The notes under the pieces are model-generated. The model ran no database searches and had not been told where the DNA came from. It saw nothing but the letters and a program-made list of their open reading frames with translations. From Gammaproteobacteria bacterium (GTDB lineage Bacteria > Pseudomonadota > Gammaproteobacteria > Pseudomonadales > Porticoccaceae), in NCBI GenBank assembly GCA_016708925.1, contig JADJET010000010.1, positions 14,366-78,365 on the forward strand: DNA of 64,000 nucleotides, given 5' to 3'. Of the stretch, positions 1 through 8,417 are shown piece by piece. The position numbers and the translations under genes are program-made. Each line of letters opens with the position of its first letter. Position 1 is the stretch's first letter.

Positions 1-818
1 TAGAGCGTCCAGCCGCGCGGATGCCAGAACACCATGCCCGGCGCCTCTTCCTGGACATGAAACAGATCCAGGCGGCGACCCAGTTTGCGGTGATCGCGCT
101 TCTCCGCCTCTGCGATGCGCTGCAAATAGGTATCGAGATCCTTCTTGCTCTGCCAGGCGGTGCCGTAAATGCGCTGCAACATGGCGTTGGCGGAATCCCC
201 GCGCCAATAGGCGCCCGCCACCTTGGTCAGCTTGAATGCCGGGATCCTGCCGGTACTCGGGACATGGGGGCCGCGGCAGAGATCGGTGAAATCGCCCTGG
301 CTGTAAAGCGAAATGATCTGGTCTTCCGGAATGGCGGCGATGATCTCGGCCTTGTATTCCTCGCCGATACCACGGAAATAGTCCACTGCCGCATCGCGGG
401 GCATCTCCGACCGGGCCACCCGGAGATCCGCCTGCGCCAGCTCCCGCATTTTCGCCTCGATGGCATCGAGATCTTCCGGCGTGAAGGGCCGGTGATAGGC
501 AAAATCGTAGTAGAAACCGTCCTCGATCACCGGGCCGATGGTGACCTGGGCCTCGGGAAACAGCGCTTTCACCGCCTGCGCCAGCAGGTGCGCACAGGAG
601 TGGCGGATGACCTCAAGGCCATCGGTGTCGCGCCCGGTGACAATGGCCAGCGTCACGTCGCGCTCGATCAAAAAGCTGGTATCCACCAGCGCGCCATCAA
701 CCCGGCCTGCCAGCGCCGCCTTGGCGAGGCCGGCGCCGATGGCAGCCGCTACCTCACCAACGGTGACGGGATGATCGAAATCGCGGTGGCTGGCATCCGG
801 AAGGGTGATACGTGGCAT
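1..818 (-). CDS. thrS: Threonyl-tRNA synthetase, N-terminal part (cut by window edge)
   Basis: Charges tRNA-Thr with threonine in the cytoplasm. About 272 codons are open from ATG at 818 to the window edge, so the catalytic core and anticodon-binding domain lie outside. Visible are the N-terminal TGS domain (about residues 1-62) and the editing domain, with the zinc-binding HxxxH pair H73/H77 (HSCAHLLA) and the CxxxH motif C181/H185 (DLCRGPH). The start MPRITLPD is the usual ThrS N-terminus. The leader back to the tRNA-Val gene is about 114 bp and shows no clear Shine-Dalgarno or T-box. The tRNA and gene are co-oriented. Confidence 0.96.
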   Translation of the reverse strand, partial: MPRITLPDASHRDFDHPVTVGEVAAAIGAGLAKAALAGRVDGALVDTSFLIERDVTLAIVTGRDTDGLEVIRHSCAHLLAQAVKALFPEAQVTIGPVIEDGFYYDFAYHRPFTPEDLDAIEAKMRELAQADLRVARSEMPRDAAVDYFRGIGEEYKAEIIAAIPEDQIISLYSQGDFTDLCRGPHVPSTGRIPAFKLTKVAGAYWRGDSANAMLQRIYGTAWQSKKDLDTYLQRIAEAEKRDHRKLGRRLDLFHVQEEAPGMVFWHPRGWTL

Positions 819-932
819 GACTGTTCTCGACGGTCAGTGGTGGCCCCTACCAAAGGCCACATGCGGGTGCTGCTGCACCGGAAACCCCGCAGCGAAGGCT
901 CACCGCCGGGTGTTTGCTACCAGAACGTGTAC

Positions 933-1009
933 TGGTAGGCACGAGTGGACTCGAACCACCGACCCCCACCATGTCAAGGTGGTGCTCTAACCAACTGAGC
1001 TACGTGCCT
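933..1009 (-). tRNA. tRNA-Val (anticodon GAC)
   Basis: The minus strand folds into a full cloverleaf: acceptor AGGCACG/CGTGCCT, D-arm GCTC...GAGC, anticodon stem CCACC/GGTGG with loop TTGACAT (anticodon GAC), T-arm with TTCGAGT, discriminator A and an encoded CCA (TGG at 933-935 on the plus strand). It lies between pgsA and thrS in the same direction. Confidence 0.96.
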
Positions 1010-1079
1010 GAAACGGGCCGACAATTTACCAGCACGACACCAACATGACAAGGCGAACGCTGCGCCGGCTGCCTGACAA

Positions 1080-1210
1080 CTGTTGAAAAACGTCACAGGA
1101 ATGGCCCGCTGCGCGACGCAAGTCGCGCAGCGACCGGGACGCGGCAACCTGGGTCGGCCAAAAAGCGGGCGCGGTGCGATAAAACAGATAGCTGCCGCAA
1201 CAGTGTTTCT
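1080..1210. repeat. Degraded copy of the TGTTGAAAAAC MITE family
   Basis: Starts CTGTTGAAAAACGTC and contains a GCGCAGCGACCG block, both matching the intact 151-bp element at 50215-50365. The far end reads CCGCAACAGTGTTTC where the intact copy has CCGCAACAGTTTTTC. A perfect hairpin (GCTGCGCGAC, loop GCAA, at 1108-1131) sits in its left half. It fills most of the gap between tRNA-Val and pgsA and could also act as a stem-loop at the end of the pgsA transcript. Confidence 0.6.
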
Positions 1211-1240
1211 GTCGCCCGCCAGCGGGTCGCAGTCACTGCG

Positions 1241-1840
1241 TCAGCGCCGGATGTCTTGCTGGTTTTCAGCCTGGGACACGGGCTGCGCCCGCAACATCTC
1301 CGGCCAGGCGGCACGCAAATAAATGGCCATGGACCACAGGGTCAGCAGCGCAGCGCTGTAAAGCAGCCCGAGCGCAACCAGATTTAACGCGGGAAACGAA
1401 CCGTCCCGGTCGAACACCAGCAGGGCGGTGATCGCCACCATCTGCAACGTGGTTTTTACCTTGCCGATCCCGGACACGGCGACGCTGGCGCGCTGACCCA
1501 ACTCCGCCATCCATTCCCGCAGCGCCGAGATCAGCAGCTCGCGCCCGATGATGATCATGGTGGGCAACGCAAACGCCAGCGTCGCCTGGCGCTGCAACAG
1601 CACCACCAGCGCCACCACCACGATGAGTTTGTCTGCCACGGGGTCCAGAAAAGCGCCGAAACGGGTCTCCTGACCCAGTCGGCGCGCCAGATACCCATCT
1701 GCCCAGTCAGTGAAGCCGGCGAACGCAAAAATTCCGGCCGCCGCCAGATAGTTCCAGCTCCAGGGCAGGTAAAAGACCACCACCAGCAGAGGTATCAGCA
1801 CCACCCGCAGCAGGATCAGTGAGGTGGGTAGATTGATCAT
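1241..1840 (-). CDS. pgsA: CDP-diacylglycerol-glycerol-3-phosphate 3-phosphatidyltransferase
   Basis: An inner-membrane enzyme that makes phosphatidylglycerophosphate, the committed step to phosphatidylglycerol and cardiolipin. It is 199 aa, normal for the family, with about five hydrophobic segments. The CDP-alcohol phosphotransferase signature is complete: D45, D48, G49, A52, R53, G62, D66, D70 (DWADGYLARR then FGAFLDPVAD). The start MINLPTSLILLR is the family's usual N-terminus. It lies 28 bp downstream of uvrC on the same strand, the classic uvrC-pgsA pair, and is followed by a tRNA as in many gammaproteobacteria. Confidence 0.96.
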   Translation of the reverse strand: MINLPTSLILLRVVLIPLLVVVFYLPWSWNYLAAAGIFAFAGFTDWADGYLARRLGQETRFGAFLDPVADKLIVVVALVVLLQRQATLAFALPTMIIIGRELLISALREWMAELGQRASVAVSGIGKVKTTLQMVAITALLVFDRDGSFPALNLVALGLLYSAALLTLWSMAIYLRAAWPEMLRAQPVSQAENQQDIRR

Positions 1841-1868
1841 GACAGCTCCGGCTTAAAGCACGGCCACG

Positions 1869-3692
1869 CTAGCCGCTGTGAAGGGCGCTGTAAATAGCCT
1901 CGGCGACCTTGCGGTCGATCCCCGGCACCTTGACAAGATCCGCGACGCTGGCCTGCTCTACCGAGCCAAGGCCACCGAAATGACGGAGCAACTCCCGCCG
2001 CCGCTTGGGCCCGACACCGGGGATGCCCTCCAGCGTCGACGCCCGGCGCCGGCGTTCGCGGCGACCACGATGCCCGGTGATCGCAAACCGGTGAGCTTCG
2101 TCGCGAATCTGCTGAATCAGCAACAGGCTGCGAGGATCGGCGACGACTTCGCGCGCGGAGCCACCGACGCTGATGAGCAGCGTCTCCAGGCCCGGCTTGC
2201 GCGCCGTACCCTTGGCGACACCCACGGCGAGCACGCCCACCACACCCAGCTCCGCGAGCACCCGCTCCGCCACAGCAAGTTGGCCGCGACCACCGTCCAC
2301 AAACAACACGTCGGGCAACGCCCCTTCGCCCTGCTGCAAACGCTTGTAGCGCCGTACCAGGGCCTGCTCCATGGCCGCGTAATCGTCACCGGGCGCGACG
2401 CCGTCGATATTGAAGCGCCGATACTGCGACTTGAGCGGTCCCTCGCCGTTGAACACCACGCAGGACGCCACCGTCGCCTCACCGCTGGAATGGCTGATAT
2501 CGAAGCACTCAAGCCGCTGTGGCGGTTCGGGCAGTTCCAGCACCGCGGCGAGCGCTTCCATCCGTTGCCGGGTATTGCGGGACGCGGCGAGATGACCGGC
2601 CAGATTCTGCTCGGCGGTGCGCTGAGCGGTTTCGACCCAACGCGCGCGGGTGCCGCGAATGTTGCCCTTGATCGCTACATTGCGCCCCGCCGCCTCGGTC
2701 AATGCCGCTTCGAGCAGATCCTCTTCCTCGATGGCAGCGGTAATCAGCAACTCCCGGGGGATGTCAACGGCGACACCACTCTCCAGGTAGTGGTGGGAAA
2801 TGAATTCGGCGAGCACCTCGCCCGGCTCGCTCTCCGGCGGCACGGCAGGGTAGAAACTGCGACTGCCCAGCATGCGGCCGCGGCGGATGTAAAGCACATG
2901 AACGCAGGCGCGCTCGCCGCCGCTGGCGACGCCGATCACATCGATATCGCCGCTGCCGGCCTCGATCACCTGCTCGGCCTGGATCCGCCGCAGCGCCGCG
3001 ATCTGGTCGCGCAGCGCCGCCGCCTGCTCGAACGCCAGCTGTGCGCTGGCGCGCTCCATCGCATGCTGCAATTCCCGCATCAATTCATGACTTTTGCCTT
3101 CGAGAAAGAGTCGGGTGTGATGCACGTCGCGCGCGTATTCCTCCGCCGCGATATAGGCGACGCAGGGCGCCGTGCAACGCCCGATCTGGTATTGCAGGCA
3201 GGGGCGCGAGCGGTGCTTGAAGACACTGTCCTCGCACTGGCGGACACGGAACGTTTTTTTCAGAAACGTCAGCGTCTCGCGCACCGCAAGCGCATTGGGA
3301 TAGGGGCCGAAATAACTGCCCTGCGCGCGCTTGACGCCGCGATGCATGGCGAGGCGCGGAAAAGTATCGCGATCCGACAGAAACAGATAGGGATAGGATT
3401 TGTCGTCGCGAAACAGAATATTGAACGGCGGCCGGTACTGCTTGATCAGATTCTGTTCGAGAATCAGCGCTTCGAGTTCCGACTGGGTGACTGTCACCTC
3501 GACACTGGCAATTTTCTGCACCAGCGCCGCCGTCTTCGGCGCGAGACCGCTGGCGCGAAAGTAGCTCGCCACCCGCTTGCGCAGATTTTTGGCCTTGCCG
3601 ACATAGAGCACCGCGCCCGCGCCACCGAGCATCTGATAGACGCCCGGGCGATCGGTGAGACTTTGCAGGAAGCGTTTGGCGTCGAACGTCAT
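1869..3692 (-). CDS. uvrC: Excinuclease ABC subunit C
   Basis: Nucleotide-excision-repair endonuclease that makes both incisions around lesions marked by UvrAB. 607 aa, the standard size. Domains in order: GIY-YIG nuclease at about residues 17-95 (GVYQMLGGAGAVLYVGKAKN), a UVR helical domain near 200-240 for UvrB binding, the RNase H-like C-terminal nuclease (LECFDISHSSGEA), and tandem helix-hairpin-helix motifs at the end (IPGVGPKRRRELL). It sits between the uvrY/gacA-type regulator (53 bp upstream) and pgsA (28 bp downstream), all co-directional. Confidence 0.97.
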   Translation of the reverse strand: MTFDAKRFLQSLTDRPGVYQMLGGAGAVLYVGKAKNLRKRVASYFRASGLAPKTAALVQKIASVEVTVTQSELEALILEQNLIKQYRPPFNILFRDDKSYPYLFLSDRDTFPRLAMHRGVKRAQGSYFGPYPNALAVRETLTFLKKTFRVRQCEDSVFKHRSRPCLQYQIGRCTAPCVAYIAAEEYARDVHHTRLFLEGKSHELMRELQHAMERASAQLAFEQAAALRDQIAALRRIQAEQVIEAGSGDIDVIGVASGGERACVHVLYIRRGRMLGSRSFYPAVPPESEPGEVLAEFISHHYLESGVAVDIPRELLITAAIEEEDLLEAALTEAAGRNVAIKGNIRGTRARWVETAQRTAEQNLAGHLAASRNTRQRMEALAAVLELPEPPQRLECFDISHSSGEATVASCVVFNGEGPLKSQYRRFNIDGVAPGDDYAAMEQALVRRYKRLQQGEGALPDVLFVDGGRGQLAVAERVLAELGVVGVLAVGVAKGTARKPGLETLLISVGGSAREVVADPRSLLLIQQIRDEAHRFAITGHRGRRERRRRASTLEGIPGVGPKRRRELLRHFGGLGSVEQASVADLVKVPGIDRKVAEAIYSALHSG

Positions 3693-3745
3693 GTTTTGGC
3701 TTCAGGCACGGAAACAACCCGCCAGGGACCCCTGCCGCAGCGGGT

Positions 3746-4426
3746 TCAAATCACGTCGTTGGGGTCGATCAAACCGTATTTCACCGTCGCCAGAGCGAGT
3801 TCGACATCGTTGCCGACACCGAGCTTGTCGTAGATCCGGTATTTGTAGGTGTTGATGGTTTTCGGGCTGATGTTGAGCACGGCGGCCACTTCGTTGGCGC
3901 GGTGACCGCTGCCGATCATCTGGGCGATCTGCAGTTCCCGGCGAGACAGCGTCGCGAGCGGCGAACTCTGCTGATCCGGCTTGAGTCCCTTGACCACCAT
4001 GAGCTGGGCAATCGCGGGACTGACGTAGATGCCATCCTCGATCACGGTTTGCAGCGCGCGCTGGATTTCCTCGCGATCGGCCTGCTTGGTTATGTAGCCT
4101 GCCGCGCCGGCCTTGAGCAACTGGGCGGGATAGGTGTCATCGGCAAACACACTGACGACGATCACCTTCAGCCCGGGGTTCGCCAGCATCAGCCGGCGCG
4201 TGGCTTCAAGCCCGCCGATACCCGGCATGCGGATATCCATGAACACGATGTCGGGATTCAATTCGCGGGTCAGGAGAAGCGCCTGCTCGCCACTCGATCC
4301 CTGACCGATGACCTCCACCCCCGGCGTCAGCGCGATCAGGCTGCAAATCCCCATGCGCACCACATCGTGGTCGTCGATCACGAGGATCTTGATCGGCGTG
4401 TGGCCCAATTTCGCGTTGACGTTCAT
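3746..4426 (-). CDS. uvrY: Response regulator of the UvrY/GacA family
   Basis: A two-component transcription regulator that in gammaproteobacteria activates csrB/rsm-type small RNAs with a BarA/GacS kinase (family knowledge; the kinase is not in the window). The receiver domain has acidic D18/D19 and phospho-acceptor D64 (FMDIRMPG), then a LuxR-type helix-turn-helix (LSRRELQIAQMI ... NISPKTINTYKYRIYDKL). The ATG at 4426 gives 226 aa and a receiver that begins as in homologues. An upstream in-frame ATG at 4486 would add a tail inside alkB. It immediately precedes uvrC, as in E. coli and Pseudomonas. Confidence 0.93.
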   Translation of the reverse strand: MNVNAKLGHTPIKILVIDDHDVVRMGICSLIALTPGVEVIGQGSSGEQALLLTRELNPDIVFMDIRMPGIGGLEATRRLMLANPGLKVIVVSVFADDTYPAQLLKAGAAGYITKQADREEIQRALQTVIEDGIYVSPAIAQLMVVKGLKPDQQSSPLATLSRRELQIAQMIGSGHRANEVAAVLNISPKTINTYKYRIYDKLGVGNDVELALATVKYGLIDPNDVI

Positions 4427-4436
4427 CCGGGCTAGC

Positions 4437-5099
4437 CTAGCATCCCCCGGGGTCGCGGGCCATGCTTGGCAGCGCGGCCCACTCACGGACGTTCCGCACC
4501 AGACGCAAGGTGATGCTGATGCGTGTGCCCTCGATCCTGGGCTCCTTGGGTACCCGATGCCGCCAGTGGCGCTGCATGGGCCCGGCCATCAACAGTAACG
4601 AACCGCTCTCGAGGACAAGTTGGCGGCGCAGTCCAGCCTGGCTCCGGTGGCGCAGTTCGAAGCGCCGCGCGACGCCGAGACTGAGCGTGGCGATCACCGG
4701 CTCCGGCCCCAGCACGGCCTCGTCGTCGCTGTGCCAGTCGACGCTGTCCCGGCCGGAGCGGTAGCAGTTGAGCAGCGCACTGTTGAAGCGGTGGCCGGTG
4801 ATCGTCTCGACCTGGCCGCGCAGCGCCGCAAGTGCCGGCGTCCAGGGATGGCTTGCGAGGCGAGCGCCCGAGTAGCCGTAATTGGTGCCGGGGTCGCCGT
4901 ACCAGACATTGAGGCGCGGGATCGTCAAGGATCGCCCGGCGATACGGATCAGGCTCTGCTCCCAGGGCGCGGTGGCCTCCAGCTCCCGGAACAGATGCTG
5001 TGCCCCCGGCGCCGCCAGGAAATCCGGCCAGAGGGTGAGTTCCGCATCCGGCAGCGACAGACGTTCAACGGCGTCAAAGGGCAGCGGCGCGGTCGTCAT
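4437..5099 (-). CDS. AlkB-like 2-oxoglutarate/Fe(II) dioxygenase
   Basis: Probably a cytoplasmic oxidative demethylase of alkylated nucleic acids. 220 aa from ATG at 5099, closer in size and motifs to the ALKBH2/3-like branch than to E. coli AlkB. Visible motifs are the asparagine-tyrosine stretch (NYGYSG), the iron-binding HxD (DWHSDDE), the distal histidine (QRHWRHRVPK) and the 2-oxoglutarate-binding arginines near RISITLR. A longer reading from 5219 is only an extension inside murB. It overlaps the 3' end of murB by 26 bp and ends 10 bp before uvrY. Confidence 0.88.
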   Translation of the reverse strand: MTTAPLPFDAVERLSLPDAELTLWPDFLAAPGAQHLFRELEATAPWEQSLIRIAGRSLTIPRLNVWYGDPGTNYGYSGARLASHPWTPALAALRGQVETITGHRFNSALLNCYRSGRDSVDWHSDDEAVLGPEPVIATLSLGVARRFELRHRSQAGLRRQLVLESGSLLLMAGPMQRHWRHRVPKEPRIEGTRISITLRLVRNVREWAALPSMARDPGGC

Positions 5100-6129
5100 G
5101 GGCCTGCCAGTCCGCGCCCAGCACCCGGGGCTCGGGTTCCAGTTCGACGCCGAATTGATCCACCACGGCCGCGCGGATCTCCCGCGCCAACGCCAGCAGC
5201 GCGGCGGCGCCACCGCCACGATTCACCAGCACCAGCGCCTGCTGGTCATGCACGCCGACCCCCGCACGCGCCACTCCCTTCCAGCCGGCGCGCTCGATGA
5301 GCCAGGCGGCCGCGAGTTTGACGCCGCCGTCCGCCGCCGGAAACGTCACCAGATCCGGAAAACGTATCGCCAATGCCCGCGCCCGCTCCGCACTCACCAC
5401 CGGGTTCTTGAAGAAGCTGCCGGCATTGGGTACTCGCGCCGGGTCGGGCAGCCGCGCGCGGCGCAGCGCGACGACGGCAGCGGCGATGTGCTCCGGGGTG
5501 ATTTCGGCGGCCGGTACCGCGGCGAGGGCCGCGCGCAGGGCGGGATACGTCAGCACCGGGGCGGGCCGGCGACTCAGGGCGAGGGTCACCGAAGTGATCA
5601 GCCAGGCGTCGCGGCCAGCGCCCTTGAACAGGCTGTCGCGATAGCCGAAACCACAGTCGGCGTGGGCAAAACGCCGCGTCGCGCCGGTCGCAATGGCGAT
5701 GGCTTCCAGTGCGACGAACCGACTTTCGAGCTCCACGCCGTAGGCACCGATATTCTGAATGGGCGCGGCGCCGACGGTGCCCGGAATCAGCGCCAGATTT
5801 TCCAGGCCATACCAGCCGCGCGCGAGGCAGTACTCGACCGTCTGGTGCCAATCCTCGCCGGCGCCGACTTCGAGGTGAATCGCGTCCCCGCGCTCGGCGA
5901 TCAACGCGCGACCCCGGATGCCGATCTGCAGCGTCAGCCCCGGCAGATCGCCGGCGAGCACCACATTGCTGCCACCTCCCAGCACCGCCACCGCCAAGCG
6001 GTGAGCGCGGGCGAAGTCTAGGGCGGCGCGCGCCTCGACGACATTCTCCACACGGACGAAATACGCGGCCCGAGCCGCCAGCGCCAGACTGTTGTGGGGG
6101 CGCAGCTCGACATCGCGCTGAATGTCCAT
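5074..6129 (-). CDS. murB: UDP-N-acetylenolpyruvoylglucosamine reductase
   Basis: FAD- and NADPH-dependent reduction that makes UDP-MurNAc, an early step of peptidoglycan synthesis. 351 aa, similar to E. coli-type (type I) MurB. The FAD-binding signature is visible (VLGGGSNVVLAGD), followed by GTVGAAPIQNIGAYGVE and the substrate-binding NAGSFFKNP. Start ATG at 6129 reads MDIQRDVELRPHNSLAL. The frame stays open upstream to 7038, but that extension has no MurB homology and lies antisense-shifted inside the next two genes. Only 2 bp separate it from the upstream phosphatase, so they are probably co-transcribed. Confidence 0.96.
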   Translation of the reverse strand: MDIQRDVELRPHNSLALAARAAYFVRVENVVEARAALDFARAHRLAVAVLGGGSNVVLAGDLPGLTLQIGIRGRALIAERGDAIHLEVGAGEDWHQTVEYCLARGWYGLENLALIPGTVGAAPIQNIGAYGVELESRFVALEAIAIATGATRRFAHADCGFGYRDSLFKGAGRDAWLITSVTLALSRRPAPVLTYPALRAALAAVPAAEITPEHIAAAVVALRRARLPDPARVPNAGSFFKNPVVSAERARALAIRFPDLVTFPAADGGVKLAAAWLIERAGWKGVARAGVGVHDQQALVLVNRGGGAAALLALAREIRAAVVDQFGVELEPEPRVLGADWQAHDDRAAAL

Positions 6130-6131
6130 GT

Positions 6132-6626
6132 CTACCCCAGCCGATGCCGCGCGCGCAGCGCCGCCAGCAGGCCATCGGCCGCCACTTCGACCAAGTCCAG
6201 CACCTGCTCGAAGTGCGAGGCGCCGCCGTCGTAGGGGTCCGGCACTTCGAGACTGCCGTGACAGCCTCCGGCGCGCAGAAACAGATCGAGTTCGCCGCGA
6301 TACCAGTTGGGCCGCAGGCGTTCCAGATTGCGCAGGTTGGCGTTGTCCATGGCGAGGATGTAGCTGAAATGCCGGAAATCCGCCGGCGCCACCTGGCGCG
6401 CGCGCAAGTGTTCGAGATCGTAGCCACGCGCCAGCGCGGCCCGCTGGGTGCGGGAATCCGGCGGCAGGCCGAGGTGCCAGTCGCCGGTACCGGCGGAATC
6501 CACCCGGATAGCGCCGGTGAGTCCGGCGCGCTCCACGCGATGTTCGAACACCCCGTGCGCGGTCGGCGAGCGGCAGATGTTGCCGAGACAGACGAACAGC
6601 ACGCCGATGGATTGCGGTCCGGTCAT
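6132..6626 (-). CDS. Low-molecular-weight protein-tyrosine phosphatase
   Basis: A cytosolic phosphatase; family members act on phosphotyrosine of regulators or of exopolysaccharide kinases, but the target here is unknown. 164 aa from ATG at 6626, typical size. The catalytic P-loop CX5R is at C13-R19 (VCLGNICRS) and the general-acid loop is DPYDGG near the C-terminus. The ATG overlaps the kdsB stop codon (ATGA, 6623-6626), which indicates translational coupling. The neighbouring kdsB/murB suggests an envelope role only by association. Confidence 0.93.
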   Translation of the reverse strand: MTGPQSIGVLFVCLGNICRSPTAHGVFEHRVERAGLTGAIRVDSAGTGDWHLGLPPDSRTQRAALARGYDLEHLRARQVAPADFRHFSYILAMDNANLRNLERLRPNWYRGELDLFLRAGGCHGSLEVPDPYDGGASHFEQVLDLVEVAADGLLAALRARHRLG

Positions 6627-7381
6627 GCATCCCGTCCCAGCAATGCGCGCACCCGTTCGAGGTCGGCGGGGGTATCCACGCCACCCGGCACCGGCACCAG
6701 TGCCGGCGCCACATGAATGGCGACTCCCTGCGCAAGGAAGCGCAGTTGTTCCAGGGCTTCCACGGTCTCCAGCGGCGCCAACGGCCAACGGGTGAAAGCG
6801 TGCAGTGCCGCGACCCGGTAGGCGTAGAGGCCGATGTGACGCAGCGGCGGACAGCGCGGGTCAATACCTCCCGCGCCGCGCAGTACGCGATCCCGTGCCC
6901 AGGGGATGGGAGCGCGGCTGAAGTAGAGCGCGCGCTCGGCCGCGCACACCACCTTGACCGCGTTGGGGTCGGACAGCACCTCTTCGTCAGTAATCGGCTC
7001 GCACAGGGTCGCCACGCCGCAATCAGGGTTGGCTTCAAGATTGGCCGCTACCTGATTGATTGCCAAAGGTGGAATCAGGGGTTCGTCGCCCTGCACATTG
7101 ACCACGATGTCGTCGTCATGCCAGCCGCAACGCCGCGCCACCTCGGCCAGGCGGTCGGTGCCCGAAGCGTGATCGACGGCGGTCATCACGGCGACGCCGC
7201 CCGCCGCCACCACCCGGTCATGGATGCCTTCATGGTCGGTCGCCACTACGACGCGGACCGCAGCGCTCGCCAGCGCGGCCTGCCGTACCCACTCGACCAT
7301 GGGTTTGCCGGCGATATCGAGCAAGGGTTTGCCGGGCAGTCGGGAGGCGCCGATGCGGGCCGGAATTACACAATAAAACAT
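6623..7381 (-). CDS. kdsB: 3-deoxy-manno-octulosonate cytidylyltransferase
   Basis: Activates Kdo as CMP-Kdo for attachment to lipid A, a step essential for LPS. 252 aa from ATG at 7381 (MFYCVIPARIGASRLPGKPL), where the nucleotide-binding RxxSxRLPGKP signature is near the N-terminus as usual. An open extension to 7504 overlaps lpxK and is not family sequence. Further motifs are VQGDEPLIP and the C-terminal PLAPLETVEALEQLRFL. It follows lpxK by 28 bp; the small YcaR/Trm112-like gene often found between these two is absent. Confidence 0.97.
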   Translation of the reverse strand: MFYCVIPARIGASRLPGKPLLDIAGKPMVEWVRQAALASAAVRVVVATDHEGIHDRVVAAGGVAVMTAVDHASGTDRLAEVARRCGWHDDDIVVNVQGDEPLIPPLAINQVAANLEANPDCGVATLCEPITDEEVLSDPNAVKVVCAAERALYFSRAPIPWARDRVLRGAGGIDPRCPPLRHIGLYAYRVAALHAFTRWPLAPLETVEALEQLRFLAQGVAIHVAPALVPVPGGVDTPADLERVRALLGRDA

Positions 7382-7409
7382 AGTTTTTTCATCATGTTGA
7401 ATTGATTGT

Positions 7410-8417
7410 CTAAACCATATTGTCAATTCTGTCGAGCAGCTGCTCCCAGTCCGGGTCGGCGAGCTCCGCGACCACGTCAAGCACCCAGGTTTGCGCGTTG
7501 GCAATGCCTTCGCACTTCACCGCGTCCTTGGCGGTAATTACCACCGGCAGCGTGTCTGAAAAGGTCAGATCCGCCACGCTGAACACATGGTGATCCGGCC
7601 TGGGGCGCAGGTCCACCACGAACCCGAGCGCCTCCAGTGTCGCGCGCAGCCGCTCGGGATTGCCGATGCCCGCTACCGCATGCACGCAGGAAGACCCACA
7701 CGCATCCGTCCGCTGTTCGCCGAGAAAAGCGTCCACCGCCAACCGGCGCCCGGAGGCGAGATGGCGGAAACCCAGCGGGCGCAGCTGCATCGGGTAACAA
7801 GCCCGCTGCGGCCGGTAGTCACCGCCATTGACGACCACGGCATCCACTTCGTCGAGCCGCGACGGCGGCTCCCGCAACGGCCCCGCCGGCAGGCAGCGGC
7901 CATTGCCGAGACCACGGGTGCCATCCACCACGGCGATCTCGAAATCGCGATGCAGGCGGTAGTGCTGGAGACCGTCGTCGGAAAGTACCAGATCGCAGTC
8001 ACTATGGGCCAACAGCCAGAGCACCGCCGCGCGGCGATCCGGACACACCACCACCGGACAGCCGGTGGTGCGCGCCAGCAGGCACGGCTCGTCACCCACC
8101 GCGTCGGCGCCATGGGCCGGCGTGACCAGCAGCGGCTCCCGGCCCGCGGCGCCGCCGTAGCCACGGCTGACGATACCGGGACGGCGGCCGCGCGCGCGCA
8201 ACCGCTGCGCGAGCGCGATCAACAGCGGCGTTTTGCCGGTACCGCCGACACTGATATTCCCGATCACCACCACCGGCACCGCGAAGCGCGTCCCCTGGTG
8301 ACGCCGCTGCAACCAGCGCCGCCGCCGGCGCGCAATCAGGGTGAACAACCAGCCGGTCGGCACCAGCACCCGTATCCAGCCGCCTGGCCGGTACCAGGCG
8401 CGCTCCAGCGCGGTCAC
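7410..8417 (-). CDS. lpxK: Tetraacyldisaccharide 4'-kinase
   Basis: A membrane-associated kinase that phosphorylates the 4' position of the lipid A disaccharide precursor. 335 aa. An N-terminal hydrophobic anchor (about residues 14-30) is followed by a Walker A motif (GNISVGGTGKTPL, about 53-65) and the kinase-typical SRGYGG. It overlaps the end of msbA by 4 bp (ATGA at 8414-8417), giving the conserved msbA-lpxK pair and probable coupling. Confidence 0.96.
   Translation of the reverse strand: MTALERAWYRPGGWIRVLVPTGWLFTLIARRRRRWLQRRHQGTRFAVPVVVIGNISVGGTGKTPLLIALAQRLRARGRRPGIVSRGYGGAAGREPLLVTPAHGADAVGDEPCLLARTTGCPVVVCPDRRAAVLWLLAHSDCDLVLSDDGLQHYRLHRDFEIAVVDGTRGLGNGRCLPAGPLREPPSRLDEVDAVVVNGGDYRPQRACYPMQLRPLGFRHLASGRRLAVDAFLGEQRTDACGSSCVHAVAGIGNPERLRATLEALGFVVDLRPRPDHHVFSVADLTFSDTLPVVITAKDAVKCEGIANAQTWVLDVVAELADPDWEQLLDRIDNMV

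Noticed and set aside
819..932. T-box or other riboswitch in the thrS leader
   Set aside because: The ~114-bp leader shows no T-box sequence or specifier stem, and T-boxes are not expected in gammaproteobacteria.
1878..3833. 651-aa plus-strand frame antisense to uvrC
   Set aside because: Shadow of uvrC; no protein features.
5074..7038. Apparent 654-aa fusion of MurB with an N-terminal extension
   Set aside because: The extension is the wrong reading of the phosphatase and kdsB genes. MurB homology begins at 6129.
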